In this document: positions 18,001 to 26,204 of the stretch, piece after piece
Layout of the letters: every line of letters begins with the position of its first letter
Numbering within the stretch: the stretch's first letter is position 1
Source: Actinophytocola sp963840275
Lineage (GTDB): Bacteria > Actinomycetota > Actinomycetes > Mycobacteriales > Pseudonocardiaceae
Length of the DNA: 64,000 bases
Assembly: GCA_963840275.1 (NCBI GenBank)
Contig: CAWIYK010000002.1
Coordinates: 62,001 to 126,000 of the forward strand
Direction: 5' to 3'
Position numbers and translations under genes: made by a program
Notes under the pieces: model-generated
The model's input: only the letters and a program-made list of their open reading frames with translations
The model's database searches: none
Told to the model about the DNA's origin: nothing

Positions 18001-18759
18001 TTCCGCTCCGACTACTTCGTCACCATTCGTCGAGATATCCGCACTTTCCTTGCCGAATACCCACTCGGACGCCGCCTAGACGAATTGGTCGTTGAACTCC
18101 TCGACATCGACTCTTCGGCCACGGTGGCTCCTGTGGAAGCACCCGAGCTCGACTCGGTGTCGCTGATTCGCACGACCTCCGGCTCGCTTCCGCTGTCAAA
18201 GTACGACATCGAGGTAGACGTCGACTGCGAATTTGACGAATCTCGCCGCGTCTACCTATGGGGGGCGCTGGTCACGGATGCTGCCAATCCCGACGGCATT
18301 TATCGTTCATTTGCGGACCCGTCTATTGGTGCCGACGAGCAAGAATCGGCGAAGAATTTTGAGACTTGGCTGACTGAAATCTTGGCTCACGCGAACAACA
18401 CCCAACAAACTGTCCGCTGGTTCCACTATGGAGCCACCGAAACCCGTGAACTTCACCGAGTTCTCGGCGAGAGAGCTGAACCGCTTCTCGCTCACGCCAC
18501 TGACCTGCTCACCGAGATCATCCGGCCACACTTCTACTCCCCAGCGGGGTACGGCCTCAAACCCCTTGCAACCTCGGCGGGCGCTACCTGGCGTACTCCC
18601 GGTACCACGGGCGCCGACACCTACGCTTGGATCGCGGCAACCCGTGCTGGCGACGGCGGCGCTTGGACGCGACTGCTCGAGTACAACGAGGACGACACCC
18701 GTGCCACATACCGGCTCCGGCGGTCTCTGACAGAGGATCATCATGATGCTGGGTCGTGA
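15091..18759 (+). CDS. PD-(D/E)XK / N6-adenine methyltransferase / DEDD exonuclease fusion
   Basis: A 1,222-residue single-chain restriction-modification-like protein. The N-terminal domain has RIDVEVGRTVIEVKRSL with D64, E73 and K75 as a PD-(D/E)XK nuclease site, as in type I/IIG enzymes. A helical linker leads to a gamma-class adenine methyltransferase: SAM motif DPSCGSGTF at 349-357 and catalytic NPPW at 558-561. A likely target-recognition region follows to about residue 1000. The last 185 residues resemble the YprB-like RNase H-fold exonuclease (RNase_H_2) found with RecB-type nucleases. They contain D1039-x-E1041 with D1043, WFHYGATETREL in the middle, and YNEDDTRATYR from 1198. GTG 15091 is the start. 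It lies between attL and the integrase gene, so it is cargo of the element. No separate specificity or restriction subunit adjoins. Confidence 0.85.
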   Translation: MTSPLMTARAALMDRLVARAGGVRSEATIQADVRNLLLDPELGLGEDDLDVQLEVQVGARQRIDVEVGRTVIEVKRSLASPAVVAAATTQLAGYVTTRTAEMRQRYVGILTDGRLWIAFHEVNGDLVEATRHTAVAGTGGAKPLLRWLEGVLATKRAVPPTPLEIVDRLGANSSSHALDRATLSALYADSRELPTVKLKRDLWADLLRSALGTQFPDTDELFLEHTLLVNSAEIIAHLVLGLNVEQLSSATLLSGDQFTIAGLHGVVDRDFFDWVLEVPGGDGFVTALARRLARFDWSQVEHDVLKVLYESVISTETRKALGEYYTPDWLANRIVSEVVTDPLNQRVLDPSCGSGTFVFYAVKRFLEAADDAGMSLKDAMMLVPSRVMGIDLHPVAVALARVTYLLALGRERLNSPNRGTLSVPIYLGDSLGWDQHRDLFSVDDLVIPTEVGDQLFSTELRFADRLLADSSTFDALVEALVSEAGRAAGRTTSKLSDGTIRRLAISQRDVPALNANFVRLKQLHEADRDHVWSYYIRNVSRPAWLAREENRVDVLVGNPPWLSYRHMTTAMQKRFKELCQERGFWRNEATATHQDLAGVFVARAVERYLKKGGRLAFVVPNPVIDRDYWSGFRTGDFQGAAVTFTTSWDLRRIRPHLFPRGSAVIFGTNCAQATTMPRLALVWVGRAPHRHATIDAADHLRQILAELTFAGGEDGDRSPYATRFSQGANLVPRMMFRVESGPVSGLGVPSGRINVQSKRSVGEKAPWKHLPSMAGMVETEFVWPTILGEHVIPFRVLTPDKFVIPLTQRGEILGGEDPDIDRYPGLATWVRTAETLWSERGASNLTLTGQIDHMSKLRQQVPVARLRVVYAASGMHVAAALVTDPRVIFEHAVYWAAVASESEGHYLVGILNSPSLTELVRPLMSYGKDERHVDKHVWKLPIPTYDPSNEVHTEISQLARQLTAEIADQNFRSDYFVTIRRDIRTFLAEYPLGRRLDELVVELLDIDSSATVAPVEAPELDSVSLIRTTSGSLPLSKYDIEVDVDCEFDESRRVYLWGALVTDAANPDGIYRSFADPSIGADEQESAKNFETWLTEILAHANNTQQTVRWFHYGATETRELHRVLGERAEPLLAHATDLLTEIIRPHFYSPAGYGLKPLATSAGATWRTPGTTGADTYAWIAATRAGDGGAWTRLLEYNEDDTRATYRLRRSLTEDHHDAGS

Positions 18760-18890
18760 GATGTCGAGCACATGTAGGAGTCATTCGGTCTCTGCAATGT
18801 GGTGATGGTGGGACCAAACTCGACGACCTGAAGGATCATGTCAGTTTCCGGCATGGCCCAAAGCGGTTCCGCGACGAGCTATGGCTTGGA

Positions 18891-20222
18891 TCAGTCGCTG
18901 TTGGTACCCCAAAGCAACATGTTGACTTGAGATGCGATGTTGGTCTGGATCGCGGCCGTCACGTGCGAGTACCGCTTGGCGACGTTTGAGCTCGACCACC
19001 CCATGATCTCCATGGCTGCTGGTAGCTGAACCCCGAGTAGCAGCAGGACCGTCGCGGCGGTGTGTCTGGCGTCATGCAGCCTCGAGTCTCGGACCTCTGC
19101 TTCGGCCAGGAGCGACTTCCACTCGTTGTGATCGGAGCGGGGATCGATTGGCTTCCCGTTGGCCTGAGTGAACATAAAATCGCTCTCATGCCACAGGTTG
19201 CCCCCTTTCACTCGTTCCGTGGCCTGTGCCTGCTCATGCTTCAACAGCAATGCGAACAGTTGGTCTGGCAGGCGGATGCCGCGTCGGCCTGCGCGAGACT
19301 TCACGTCCACGTCAATGACGCCGCCGATTCGCTGCGTGCAGTGCATGGCGTGCTTCGTGCAACCCAGAGGGCACGGTGGCGGGCAATGCTTTTGGTGTGT
19401 TTTACATGGCCGAGGGCACGCCTTCGTCTTGTGTCGTCCGGCCGCGCAGGCGACGGGGTCAGAGCAGCCGTGCCTGTAGGTGTGCCTCTGCCGCTGCTTA
19501 CGGACCCGCAGAACCTTGGTTTTCTTGTTCAACCAACTCCAACGGAACCCGATAGTCTCGCCTTTCCGCGTTCCAATTGCCAGCGCGAGCACGAACCGCA
19601 CTCCGTTTCGCCGCTTCAGCGCAGCGTTAAGGAGCGCTTGAATCTCCTCAATCTCGAATGGCTCCACTTCTTCTTCGTCGATTCTGGGAGCCTTTACGAT
19701 CTCGAACGGGTTCTCCGTGATGACCTTGCGTTTCCTGGCCTCACGAAACGCGGCACGCACCGTGATGTGCACATGGTGGCGCGTGTACTGGCCGAGGCCG
19801 GCCTCGGCCAGTTGGGAGTAGACCTTCTCGAACCGCTCGGGCTCGTGCTGAATCTTCTCCATCTTGTGCGCGCCGATTCGCGGGATGAGGTGGTTGCGGA
19901 TGTCGTTCTCGTACCCCTCGTACGTCTTGTACCGGATGTGCGGCCGAGCGACCTCTTCCAGCCAGTACGTCAGCCAGTCCGCGACCGTCTGCGACTTGCT
20001 GCGAGGAGCGCGAGTCGTGCCCTCCTTACGTTCGGTCTCCAACTCTTGGACAGCTTCGACAACGGCCTCGTACGCGCCATCACCCTTGCGCTTGACGTGG
20101 CGCCGGTCCGGCTCCCCGTTGTCCTTGACACCCATCGTCACGCGGCCGTGCCAGCATCCGTCCGACCCGAAGTAGATCGTGGAGCGACCGTTCGCGGCCC
20201 GCGTCGACTTCCTGCGTGCCAT
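18891..20222 (-). CDS. int: Tyrosine-recombinase integrase of the AICE
   Basis: A 443-residue site-specific tyrosine recombinase. It has an N-terminal arm-binding domain, a core-binding SAM-like domain (TVADWLTYWLEEVARPHIRY) and a catalytic domain. The first Arg is in LAIGTRKGETIGFRW, the HxxR box is LHDARHTAATVLLLLGV, and the nucleophilic Tyr is in NVAKRYSHV. Between the first Arg and the HxxR box is an insertion with about ten Cys and several His (from HGCSDPVACAAGRHK to TKHAMHC), probably zinc-binding, as seen in many actinomycete element integrases. It is last in the minus-strand operon, one base after xis. It should act on the 3' half of tRNA-Ser. Confidence 0.93.
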   Translation of the reverse strand: MARRKSTRAANGRSTIYFGSDGCWHGRVTMGVKDNGEPDRRHVKRKGDGAYEAVVEAVQELETERKEGTTRAPRSKSQTVADWLTYWLEEVARPHIRYKTYEGYENDIRNHLIPRIGAHKMEKIQHEPERFEKVYSQLAEAGLGQYTRHHVHITVRAAFREARKRKVITENPFEIVKAPRIDEEEVEPFEIEEIQALLNAALKRRNGVRFVLALAIGTRKGETIGFRWSWLNKKTKVLRVRKQRQRHTYRHGCSDPVACAAGRHKTKACPRPCKTHQKHCPPPCPLGCTKHAMHCTQRIGGVIDVDVKSRAGRRGIRLPDQLFALLLKHEQAQATERVKGGNLWHESDFMFTQANGKPIDPRSDHNEWKSLLAEAEVRDSRLHDARHTAATVLLLLGVQLPAAMEIMGWSSSNVAKRYSHVTAAIQTNIASQVNMLLWGTNSD

Positions 20223-20223
20223 G

Positions 20224-20529
20224 TCAGTCCCCCTGCGGCTTGTTGGTGCTGGTGTCGCTGGTCAGCAACTGGGCGGCGTACGCGTGCACTTCGGCTGCCG
20301 GGACACGACGAAGACGGCCGATGAGTACGGAGCGCAACTCGCCGGACTTCACGAGGCTCCACGCGGTGGTCCGTCCGATGCGGAGACGCTTCGCTGCTTC
20401 CTCCACGGTCAACATGACGCTCTCGGCCGCCGACTCACGGGGTTCCGGGGCGCTGGTTGGTTCCTTCGACGCGAGCAGCTGAACCACCTGCGCGAGCAGC
20501 GCGGCGACATCAGGGTGTGCGGTGGTCAT
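20224..20529 (-). CDS. xis: Excisionase (MerR-like HTH, Xis)
   Basis: A 101-residue DNA-binding protein. The C-terminal half is an excisionase-type winged helix (LTVEEAAKRLRIGRTTAWSL, VKSGELRSVLIGRLRRVPAA). The N-terminal half is a helical, possibly coiled region. Its ATG overlaps the stop of the DUF3631 ATPase gene by 4 bases and its stop lies immediately before the integrase ATG, the usual xis-int order. Role: direct the integrase towards excision. Confidence 0.88.
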   Translation of the reverse strand: MTTAHPDVAALLAQVVQLLASKEPTSAPEPRESAAESVMLTVEEAAKRLRIGRTTAWSLVKSGELRSVLIGRLRRVPAAEVHAYAAQLLTSDTSTNKPQGD

Positions 20530-21911
20530 GCGTCTCCCTGGGTGTCGGTGACAGCGGTTGCGGACAGGTAGCGGTCCCACGCGTCGGACAGGCCGACCTG
20601 AGCTTTCTGGGACTTGGTCTGGTTGGTGGAGTAGGTGGCGTAGCCCTTCACGGTCGTGTCGGTGGTGTCCTTGAACGCGACCGGCGCGATCCCGTACCGC
20701 GCCAGCTCGGCCGCGAGCCGGCGGCCGTCGAGTTGTTTGCCTCGGCCGTCGAGGTCGCCCCACGGGGCGTCCTCCAGCTCGGTCAGGTCGGCGAGTAGTG
20801 CTCGGGTGGCCAGGCGGGTGGCGTGATGGCGGTCGTAGATGGTGCGAAGGTCGGCCAGCAGCCGGATGCCGTTGGTGACGGGCTGGCCGGACTTGAGCAC
20901 GAAGTGCGCGCACGCCTGCCGCGCCCGTTCTGGCCACTCCCCGCCTGCCGCGTCCGCGATGGCCACCAGTGGTTCCCAGATCTCCGCCGAGCGGTCCACG
21001 ACTCCCTCGGGCAGGGGTGGGATGGTGTCGGCCACCTGGTCGGCGACCGATGTCATCCAGGTTGCGAGTGCTTCGCGGATGGGACGGGCGTCGCGTTCGG
21101 CGGTGCGTTGCCGGAACTGCTCTACGGTCTGGTCCGAGCGGCGGCGTCGCATGTGGATCGTGACCGCGCGGGTGGTGATCGTCGCGGGCATGTTGCCGGC
21201 GATCCCGCCGAGCGCGACCGGCGCGAACACCGGGAACCGCTCGACCTTCATCGTCTTGGCGTCCCCGGCGCAGCGGGTGACCGTCGCGCCCTGCTTGTAG
21301 CCGGCGTTGAGCAGGCCGCGGAGGTCTTCGTTGCCTCCCTTGCTGTTGAACACCGCGTCGACCTCGTCGAACAGGATGGTGATGCGGCTGGCCGACACGA
21401 GCCGGAACAACGCGGCCGGCGTCGTCGAGATCGTGGACTCCGGCGCGTGCACCAACAGCGCCGCCACCTCGAGCACGCGTGTCTTGCCCGACCCCGGTTC
21501 GGCGGAGTCCAGGATCAGCCGCGGGGTGATGTAGAACCGGTCAGCCGCGTGAGTGTGGGCGAACCACAACGCGACAGTGGGTGCGCAGTGCTCGTTCGGG
21601 AACACCACGAACCGGTTCAGGAACGCGGTCACGTCGTCGAGCACGTCATGTCCGGCTCGCAGTTCGACCGGCACCGGCGCGAGCCAGGACAGCGGACGTT
21701 CCGGCACGCGTTCGGGCATCTCCTCGTCCGGTGCGCGCCCCTGGTCGACCGGCTGCCCGGCCGCCTGCGCGTCGCACCAGGCGGTGCCGCAGCTCTCTGA
21801 GCAGAAGTCCGCGGACGGCGCGGCCGGGCCGAGCTGCCGGCCGCATTTCCGGCACGACCGGTCGTCGACCGCGTTGTTGATCGCGGCGAGCGTGGCGTCG
21901 AGGTCGGTCAT
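20526..21911 (-). CDS. DUF3631 P-loop ATPase, replication-associated
   Basis: A 461-residue protein. The N-terminus has a zinc-ribbon-like set of cysteines (CRKCGR, then CSESCG and C46). Residues 135-145 carry a Walker A motif (SAEPGSGKT), and RITILFDEVDAVF is Walker B. The C-terminal part is the DUF3631 region (LLADLTELEDAPWGDLDGRG, then LAAELARYGIAPVAFK). Such proteins occur in the replication position of actinomycete elements, beside a DnaB-N or primase-like protein, and are thought to be helicase-like. The ATG 21911 overlaps the upstream stop, and its own stop overlaps the xis start, so this is one translational unit. Confidence 0.82.
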   Translation of the reverse strand: MTDLDATLAAINNAVDDRSCRKCGRQLGPAAPSADFCSESCGTAWCDAQAAGQPVDQGRAPDEEMPERVPERPLSWLAPVPVELRAGHDVLDDVTAFLNRFVVFPNEHCAPTVALWFAHTHAADRFYITPRLILDSAEPGSGKTRVLEVAALLVHAPESTISTTPAALFRLVSASRITILFDEVDAVFNSKGGNEDLRGLLNAGYKQGATVTRCAGDAKTMKVERFPVFAPVALGGIAGNMPATITTRAVTIHMRRRRSDQTVEQFRQRTAERDARPIREALATWMTSVADQVADTIPPLPEGVVDRSAEIWEPLVAIADAAGGEWPERARQACAHFVLKSGQPVTNGIRLLADLRTIYDRHHATRLATRALLADLTELEDAPWGDLDGRGKQLDGRRLAAELARYGIAPVAFKDTTDTTVKGYATYSTNQTKSQKAQVGLSDAWDRYLSATAVTDTQGDA

Positions 21912-22429
21912 GCTGCCGCCTCTCGAGCGCTGCCGGAGTGTTCGCACGCGGCCCGGTAGCGGCTCCAGAGGTCGTCGACACGCGCCGTGTCGTCGGCAAC
22001 CTCGAACACTGTGGTGGTCGCCCACTCCTCGTCCACGGCCTGCACCAGACGCAGCCCGTGTGCGCGGATAGCCCGTCGCCACGCGGCTTTCAGGACGACG
22101 GCCTTGAGCCACGTACCGCTTGCCGCAGGCGCTAGTGGCGCGTGGTGATAGGTGTCCGCGATCCACGAGCCGATGGTCTGGAGCCGGCGCGGGCCTCCGG
22201 TCCATGGCCGCGTGTCGGTTGTCTCCCACACGCCATCGAGCAAGGCGAGCGGGGCGGGTGCCCGGTCGGCGGCGACCAGCTCGATGGCGAGCTGGAGCAC
22301 GTCGGCCGCGATCGGCTCGCCGAGGTCGGTTGCCTGCATCCCCGCGAGCAGTTGCCTTGCCGGGCTGGCGTCGAGCTGCATGACGCAGCCGAGGAACTGG
22401 CGTTCTGGGTCAATGACGACGGAAGTCAT
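21908..22429 (-). CDS. DnaB N-terminal-domain-like protein
   Basis: A 173-residue protein whose first 70 residues (DPERQFLGCVMQLDASPARQ, IAADVLQLAIELVAADRA) resemble the N-terminal helical domain of replicative helicase DnaB. The remainder is helical and lacks any ATPase motifs. It overlaps the DUF3631 ATPase by 4 bases, so the pair may substitute for a two-domain helicase split over two chains. That is inference; no primase is present in the operon. Confidence 0.68.
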   Translation of the reverse strand: MTSVVIDPERQFLGCVMQLDASPARQLLAGMQATDLGEPIAADVLQLAIELVAADRAPAPLALLDGVWETTDTRPWTGGPRRLQTIGSWIADTYHHAPLAPAASGTWLKAVVLKAAWRRAIRAHGLRLVQAVDEEWATTTVFEVADDTARVDDLWSRYRAACEHSGSAREAAA

Positions 22430-22458
22430 CGATCACCTTTCGAGCGAAGGAACAGGAG

Positions 22459-22710
22459 TCAGCGGCCCTGCGATCGGCGGATGGCACGGCGGGCACGAAC
22501 CGCGGCGTTGTAGGCACGACGGCCGGCGCGGAGCGTGCGGCCGGTGCCGCCGCAGCGCCGGCAGAGCCGGATGGCCCGCAGGATCGATGACTGGAAATGC
22601 CCGACACCGCGACAGGAACGGCACGCCCGATACGGGTAGACGGCGCATGACCAGGTGTAACCGAGAGCGACAGCGATTAGTACGAGCAGGAGCAGGCCGG
22701 GGGTGTTCAA
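22459..22710 (-). CDS. Small membrane protein with Cys4 zinc-ribbon motif
   Basis: An 83-residue protein with one N-terminal membrane helix (GLLLLVLIAVALGYTWSCAV) followed by CRSCRGVGHF and CRRCGGTGR, a pair of CxxC knuckles like a DnaJ-type zinc ribbon, then a basic tail. Small proteins like this are common in the same place in actinomycete elements. No function is known to me. Confidence 0.65.
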   Translation of the reverse strand: MNTPGLLLLVLIAVALGYTWSCAVYPYRACRSCRGVGHFQSSILRAIRLCRRCGGTGRTLRAGRRAYNAAVRARRAIRRSQGR

Positions 22711-22750
22711 CGGATGCCTCCGGGGCGGTTTCAGGGCGCGATCGGCCCAC

Positions 22751-22853
22751 GCCTCTAGGTGCTAGGGCGCTGATCAGGGGTTGTTTGGTGGTCTAGGGAG
22801 GGCTCTAGGTCTAGAGGGAGCAGGCTCTAGACCTAGAGCCCAGCGGCGAGCTA
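22751..22853. repeat. CTAG-rich region with perfect 17-bp inverted repeat
   Basis: Arms at 22800-22816 and 22825-22841 are perfectly complementary over 17 bases with an 8-base loop. The arm core is GCTCTAGGTCTAGAG. The tetramer CTAG, rare in most bacterial DNA, occurs eight times between 22751 and 22860. The hairpin begins 10 bases after the TAG stop of the translocase gene. It may be a terminator, an origin hairpin or a protein-binding site. Confidence 0.7.
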
Positions 22854-25039
22854 GCCGCGACCTCGATCTCTGTCACGTTCCGTGAGAGCGGCGGCGATCC
22901 AGTCGCGTTTGATTCCCATGCGGTTGGCACCCTTGCCGGTGTCCGGGTCGGTGGCCCACACCTGCTTGGTCGAGACGCCGAACGGCTTGAGCGCGCCGGC
23001 CAGCTGGGTGGCCTTCGCCGCGCCGGTCGGCAGTTCGGCCCACGGGCCGTAGGTCGCCGGCCGCAGCTCGGCGAGTCGGTCCACGATGGACTCCGACCAT
23101 GCCTTGTCCGCGCTGCCGATCGCGGTCAGCACATCGGCCAGCAACGTGCCGCTGTCGGTCGCGTCCTCGTCGGGCGTGAGGTCGAGCCCCGCTGCGTAGC
23201 CGGTCAGCCTGCCAGCTGCCACTCGTGTCGCACGGGCTCGTGCTGCGAGCTGCTCGGCATCCGGGCCGTTGATGTTGACGGTCAACGTGGTCCGCGGCTC
23301 GTCGCCCTCACCGAGCAGGATGCCGATCCCCTTGTCGCGGAAGGAGAACGTCGTCGCCTTGAAGCCGTTGCGGTGGGCAGAAGTGCCCAACACCATGTCG
23401 TTCGCCGGCTGGCCGGTGACCTTGAGGCAGAACCGCATGACGGCGTTGTCGCTGATCGCGGTCGGGATGCTCTTCGCGTCCGGGCGCTGCGTGGCCAGGA
23501 TGATCACGATGCCCAGCGCCGGGCCACGCTTGACCAGGTCGGTGCAGATCTCCTCGATCTCCGCGCCGTACTCGGCGTGCTCGAACCACTTCTGGCACTC
23601 GTCGACACCGATCACGATCGGGTGCAGGCCCAGGGACTTCTTGCCGGCCAGCTCCGGCGTGACCTTGTTCTCCGGGCACAGGTCCCGCGGCAGCTCCCGG
23701 ATCACCTTCGCGCGCCGCCGCAACTCGGCACTCAGCGCCCGCAGGTCCGCCAGGGCGTACGCGATGTCCTCCGGCTCGTCCCCCGCCCGGTAGCGGTGCG
23801 AGATCGGCGCCAGCGGCGACAGGTCACCGGTGCCCTTGAGGTCATAGGCGTGCAGCTCGGCGCGCGGGTCCATGCGCGGCGATCAGCAGCAGCTCCCGCA
23901 GCGTGAACGTCTTGCCCATGCGCGGAACCGCGCCGATGACCATCGAGACGAACATGAGCGTGATCTCGACCCACCGGCCGCGCTGGTCGGTGCCGAACGG
24001 CTGCGGCTTGAACAGGTCGACCGTGCCGCTCTTGCGCAGCGGCCACGCCGGCTGGCTTGGACTTGGACATGTCCTCGTCCCCGACCCACAGCACCAGCCG
24101 GCCCGGGTGCACCTCGGCGTTGCCCTCGGGCCACACACACCCCAACGGCCGGCCGAGCGCCGGAGGCGAGCTTGGCGCGGCGCTCGATGACCTCGGCGAC
24201 CGTGACACCGCGGCGGTAGGTCGACATCCGCTCGCCAGCCCGGACCGTCCCGCTGAATCGGCGCAGTGAACCCGATCGCGTCCGGGTTCTTGGCGAGCGC
24301 CTGGTTGATGCCCGCGATGCCCAGCGACCGACAGCGCGTGCACGACGTTGTCACTGGTGAGCTTCTGCACCTTCGCCGCGATCACGGTACGCGATCCGAT
24401 GACGGGATTGTCCTTTGTGGAGCCGAGCTTGCCGAGCAGACCGACGGCCAGCACACCGCACGCCCAGAGCACCCAGCCCGGCACCAGGTTCGGCAGGACC
24501 AGCACCAGGACCAGTCCGACGCTGGCGAGCAAGCCGAGCTGAAGCCAGCGCAGCACCACCCGCCGGTCGCGCTGCTGCGACAGCTTCAGGTACAGGTCGG
24601 CCTTGTCCGCGGTCGCCGTCTCGGCCCGCGCGGGTCGCCCCTCGGCATCGGTCACGTAGCGGCCGGTCGCTGCGAGCAGGAGCAGCAACCCGCGCGGGGA
24701 ACGCACGGCGAGCCGCAGCGCGTACAGCGGCGACCGGGCCACGTGATAGCCGGCCTTGTGGCCGTAGTGCCTGCCCACCCAGGTCGCGGCCTGCTTGGCC
24801 TCGGCGAGAGAGCGGAGGTACGGCGGGACGATCGGCTGGCGGTCCTGTGCCCGCAGCCGGTCCAACCAGGTCGAGCCGTCGGTGGCGCGCGTGTCCACGG
24901 CCGGCGGGTGCTCCACCGACTCGTCGACCAACTCGGCGTCGACTACCTCGGGCGCGGAGGACTTCGCGGGACGGCCGCCGGTCGGGAAGGCGATCACGTT
25001 GCCGGGCTCGTCGCCGCGGAACTCATCGGTAGTGGTCAT
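22851..25039 (-). pseudogene. FtsK/SpoIIIE-type conjugal translocase (TraSA-like), five frameshifts
   Basis: The DNA-pumping ATPase that moves AICE DNA between mycelia. Start ATG 25039 overlaps the stop of the DUF2637 gene (ATGA). An N-terminal tail is followed by two membrane helices (GLLASVGLVLVLVLPNLVPG, VLWACGVLAVGLLG). The motor domain has Walker A in IGAVPRMGKTFTLREL, Walker B in IVIGVDECQKWF, and LATQRPDAKSIPTAIS. A winged-helix-like C-terminus ends at 22851. The frame changes five times between about 23870 and 24340, each time by one extra base. Removing five bases gives a continuous protein of about 727 residues. As written, the ATPase would not be made; either the gene is dead or the assembly has insertion errors. 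Confidence 0.85.
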
Positions 25040-25786
25040 CGGGTTTGCACCTCCTGGTGACGGGCGGTGTGGAGCAGGTGAGCGAGTGCGGCGCCGCAAC
25101 CGAGCACCACGACGGGCAGGCACGAGACGAGTGTCGGTGATCAGCCACGGCGCGCGTGTTACGCCGGCGGCGGTCATCAGGTGGTAGGCGACCTGGCCCG
25201 CCATACCGAGGCCCAGCGAGCTGAACGTGGACCACTTGGCGAACTCGCGTGCCCGGTCGGACACGGTCGAGTCCGAAAGCCACACCCGCATCGCGAACGC
25301 GGCGTAGGTCTCGACGCCGATCGGCAGCGTGATCGCCGAGTTGAGCGACAGGCCGTCCCAGATCCCCGGCAGGAGTTCGATCGGGCCGAACCCGGTCAGT
25401 CGGCCCAGGCCGACCCAGCCGCCCCAGATCGCGACGAATGCGGGCATAGCCAGCAGCAGAAGCGGCCATGACGGGACCGGGGCGGTACCCGAGTCCGTGA
25501 CCGGCTGGTCCTGCGCTTCTGCGATCGGCGGGACCGTCTCGGAGTCCTGCGCGGGTTCCGGGACGGACCGCAGTGTCCGAACGGGCGCGCCCTCGGTCTC
25601 GTTCTTCAGTGCGGCCAGGATGGCGCGCGCCTTCGGCGCACCCACCCGGAACTCGGTCATGATCCGGTTCCGGGACGGGTCTGAACTCAGGTCCGCAGCC
25701 CATTCGCGAACGCGGGGCAGGAGCGCTTCCACCGAGGGCGGGTACGCGCTACCGGGGCTGTTGTGGGGCATGTTGAGCCCTACCAT
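25036..25786 (-). pseudogene. DUF2637 membrane protein, +1 frameshift near 3' end
   Basis: Membrane protein that usually precedes the TraSA-like ATPase in AICEs. From ATG 25786 (AGGAG upstream) there is an N-terminal helix-turn-helix-like segment (MTEFRVGAPKARAILAAL). Four membrane helices follow: WPLLLLAMPAFVAIWGGWVG, the WDGLSLNSAITLPIGVETYA region, GLGMAGQVAYHLMTAAG, and a last one (SCLPVVVLGCGAALAHLL) readable only after removing one base near 25130. The corrected stop (25036-25038) overlaps the translocase ATG. The 751-base length, one more than a multiple of three, fits a single insertion. Confidence 0.8.
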
Positions 25787-25875
25787 TGAGGTCTCCTGAC
25801 TGGCTTGGTGATGGTTGGGAGAGCCCGGTCCGGCGGGTGGTTCTTGGCGGTTCCGGCCGCCGGGCCGGGGCGAAC

Positions 25876-26097
25876 TCAAGCTGCCGCGCCGTTCACACGG
25901 TTCGGCTCGACCGAGTAGCCGCGGAGAGCGGCGTTGACGGTCTGGCGGCTGAGACGTCGGGTGTGCCGATTCGTCGCCACGCGATCCGAAACTGTGCGGG
26001 GCATGTCGGCCGTGAAGTACTCGGCGATCAACGCGTCGATGTCTGACTCGTGCAAGCCGTCCGGCGCGAAGGTGAGCGGCGGTAGGACGTCGTCCAT
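25876..26097 (-). CDS. Small hypothetical protein of the AICE operon
   Basis: A 73-residue protein (FAPDGLHESDIDALIAEYFT, then RVATNRHTRRLSRQTVNAAL), helical, with a basic stretch that could bind DNA. I place the start at ATG 26097 with GGAG about 11 bases upstream. A longer open frame to 26190 begins with TTGACA, which is better read as a -35 box. It is first in the minus-strand transfer/replication transcript. No family recognised. Confidence 0.6.
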   Translation of the reverse strand: MDDVLPPLTFAPDGLHESDIDALIAEYFTADMPRTVSDRVATNRHTRRLSRQTVNAALRGYSVEPNRVNGAAA

Positions 26098-26161
26098 GAG
26101 ATTGGCTCCAAAGCTGTTCGTGGTCTCCCCGTTCGGGAGCGGCCGTTCCGACCGACGCCCA

Positions 26162-26190
26162 ACGTAAGACGTGTCTATTAACTCTGTCAA
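26162..26190 (-). promoter_or_regulatory. Promoter of the AICE transfer/replication operon
   Basis: On the minus strand TTGACA (26190-26185) is separated by 17 bases from TTACGT (26167-26162), a good -35/-10 pair about 65 bases before the first gene start. It sits back-to-back with the GntR gene, so the GntR protein is the likely repressor. Confidence 0.65.
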
Positions 26191-26204
26191 CAGACATGCT
26201 GGAA

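Noticed and set aside
22459..22860. CRISPR-like repeats
   Set aside because: The CTAG repeats are short, irregularly spaced and mostly palindromic, with no equal-length spacers or cas genes.
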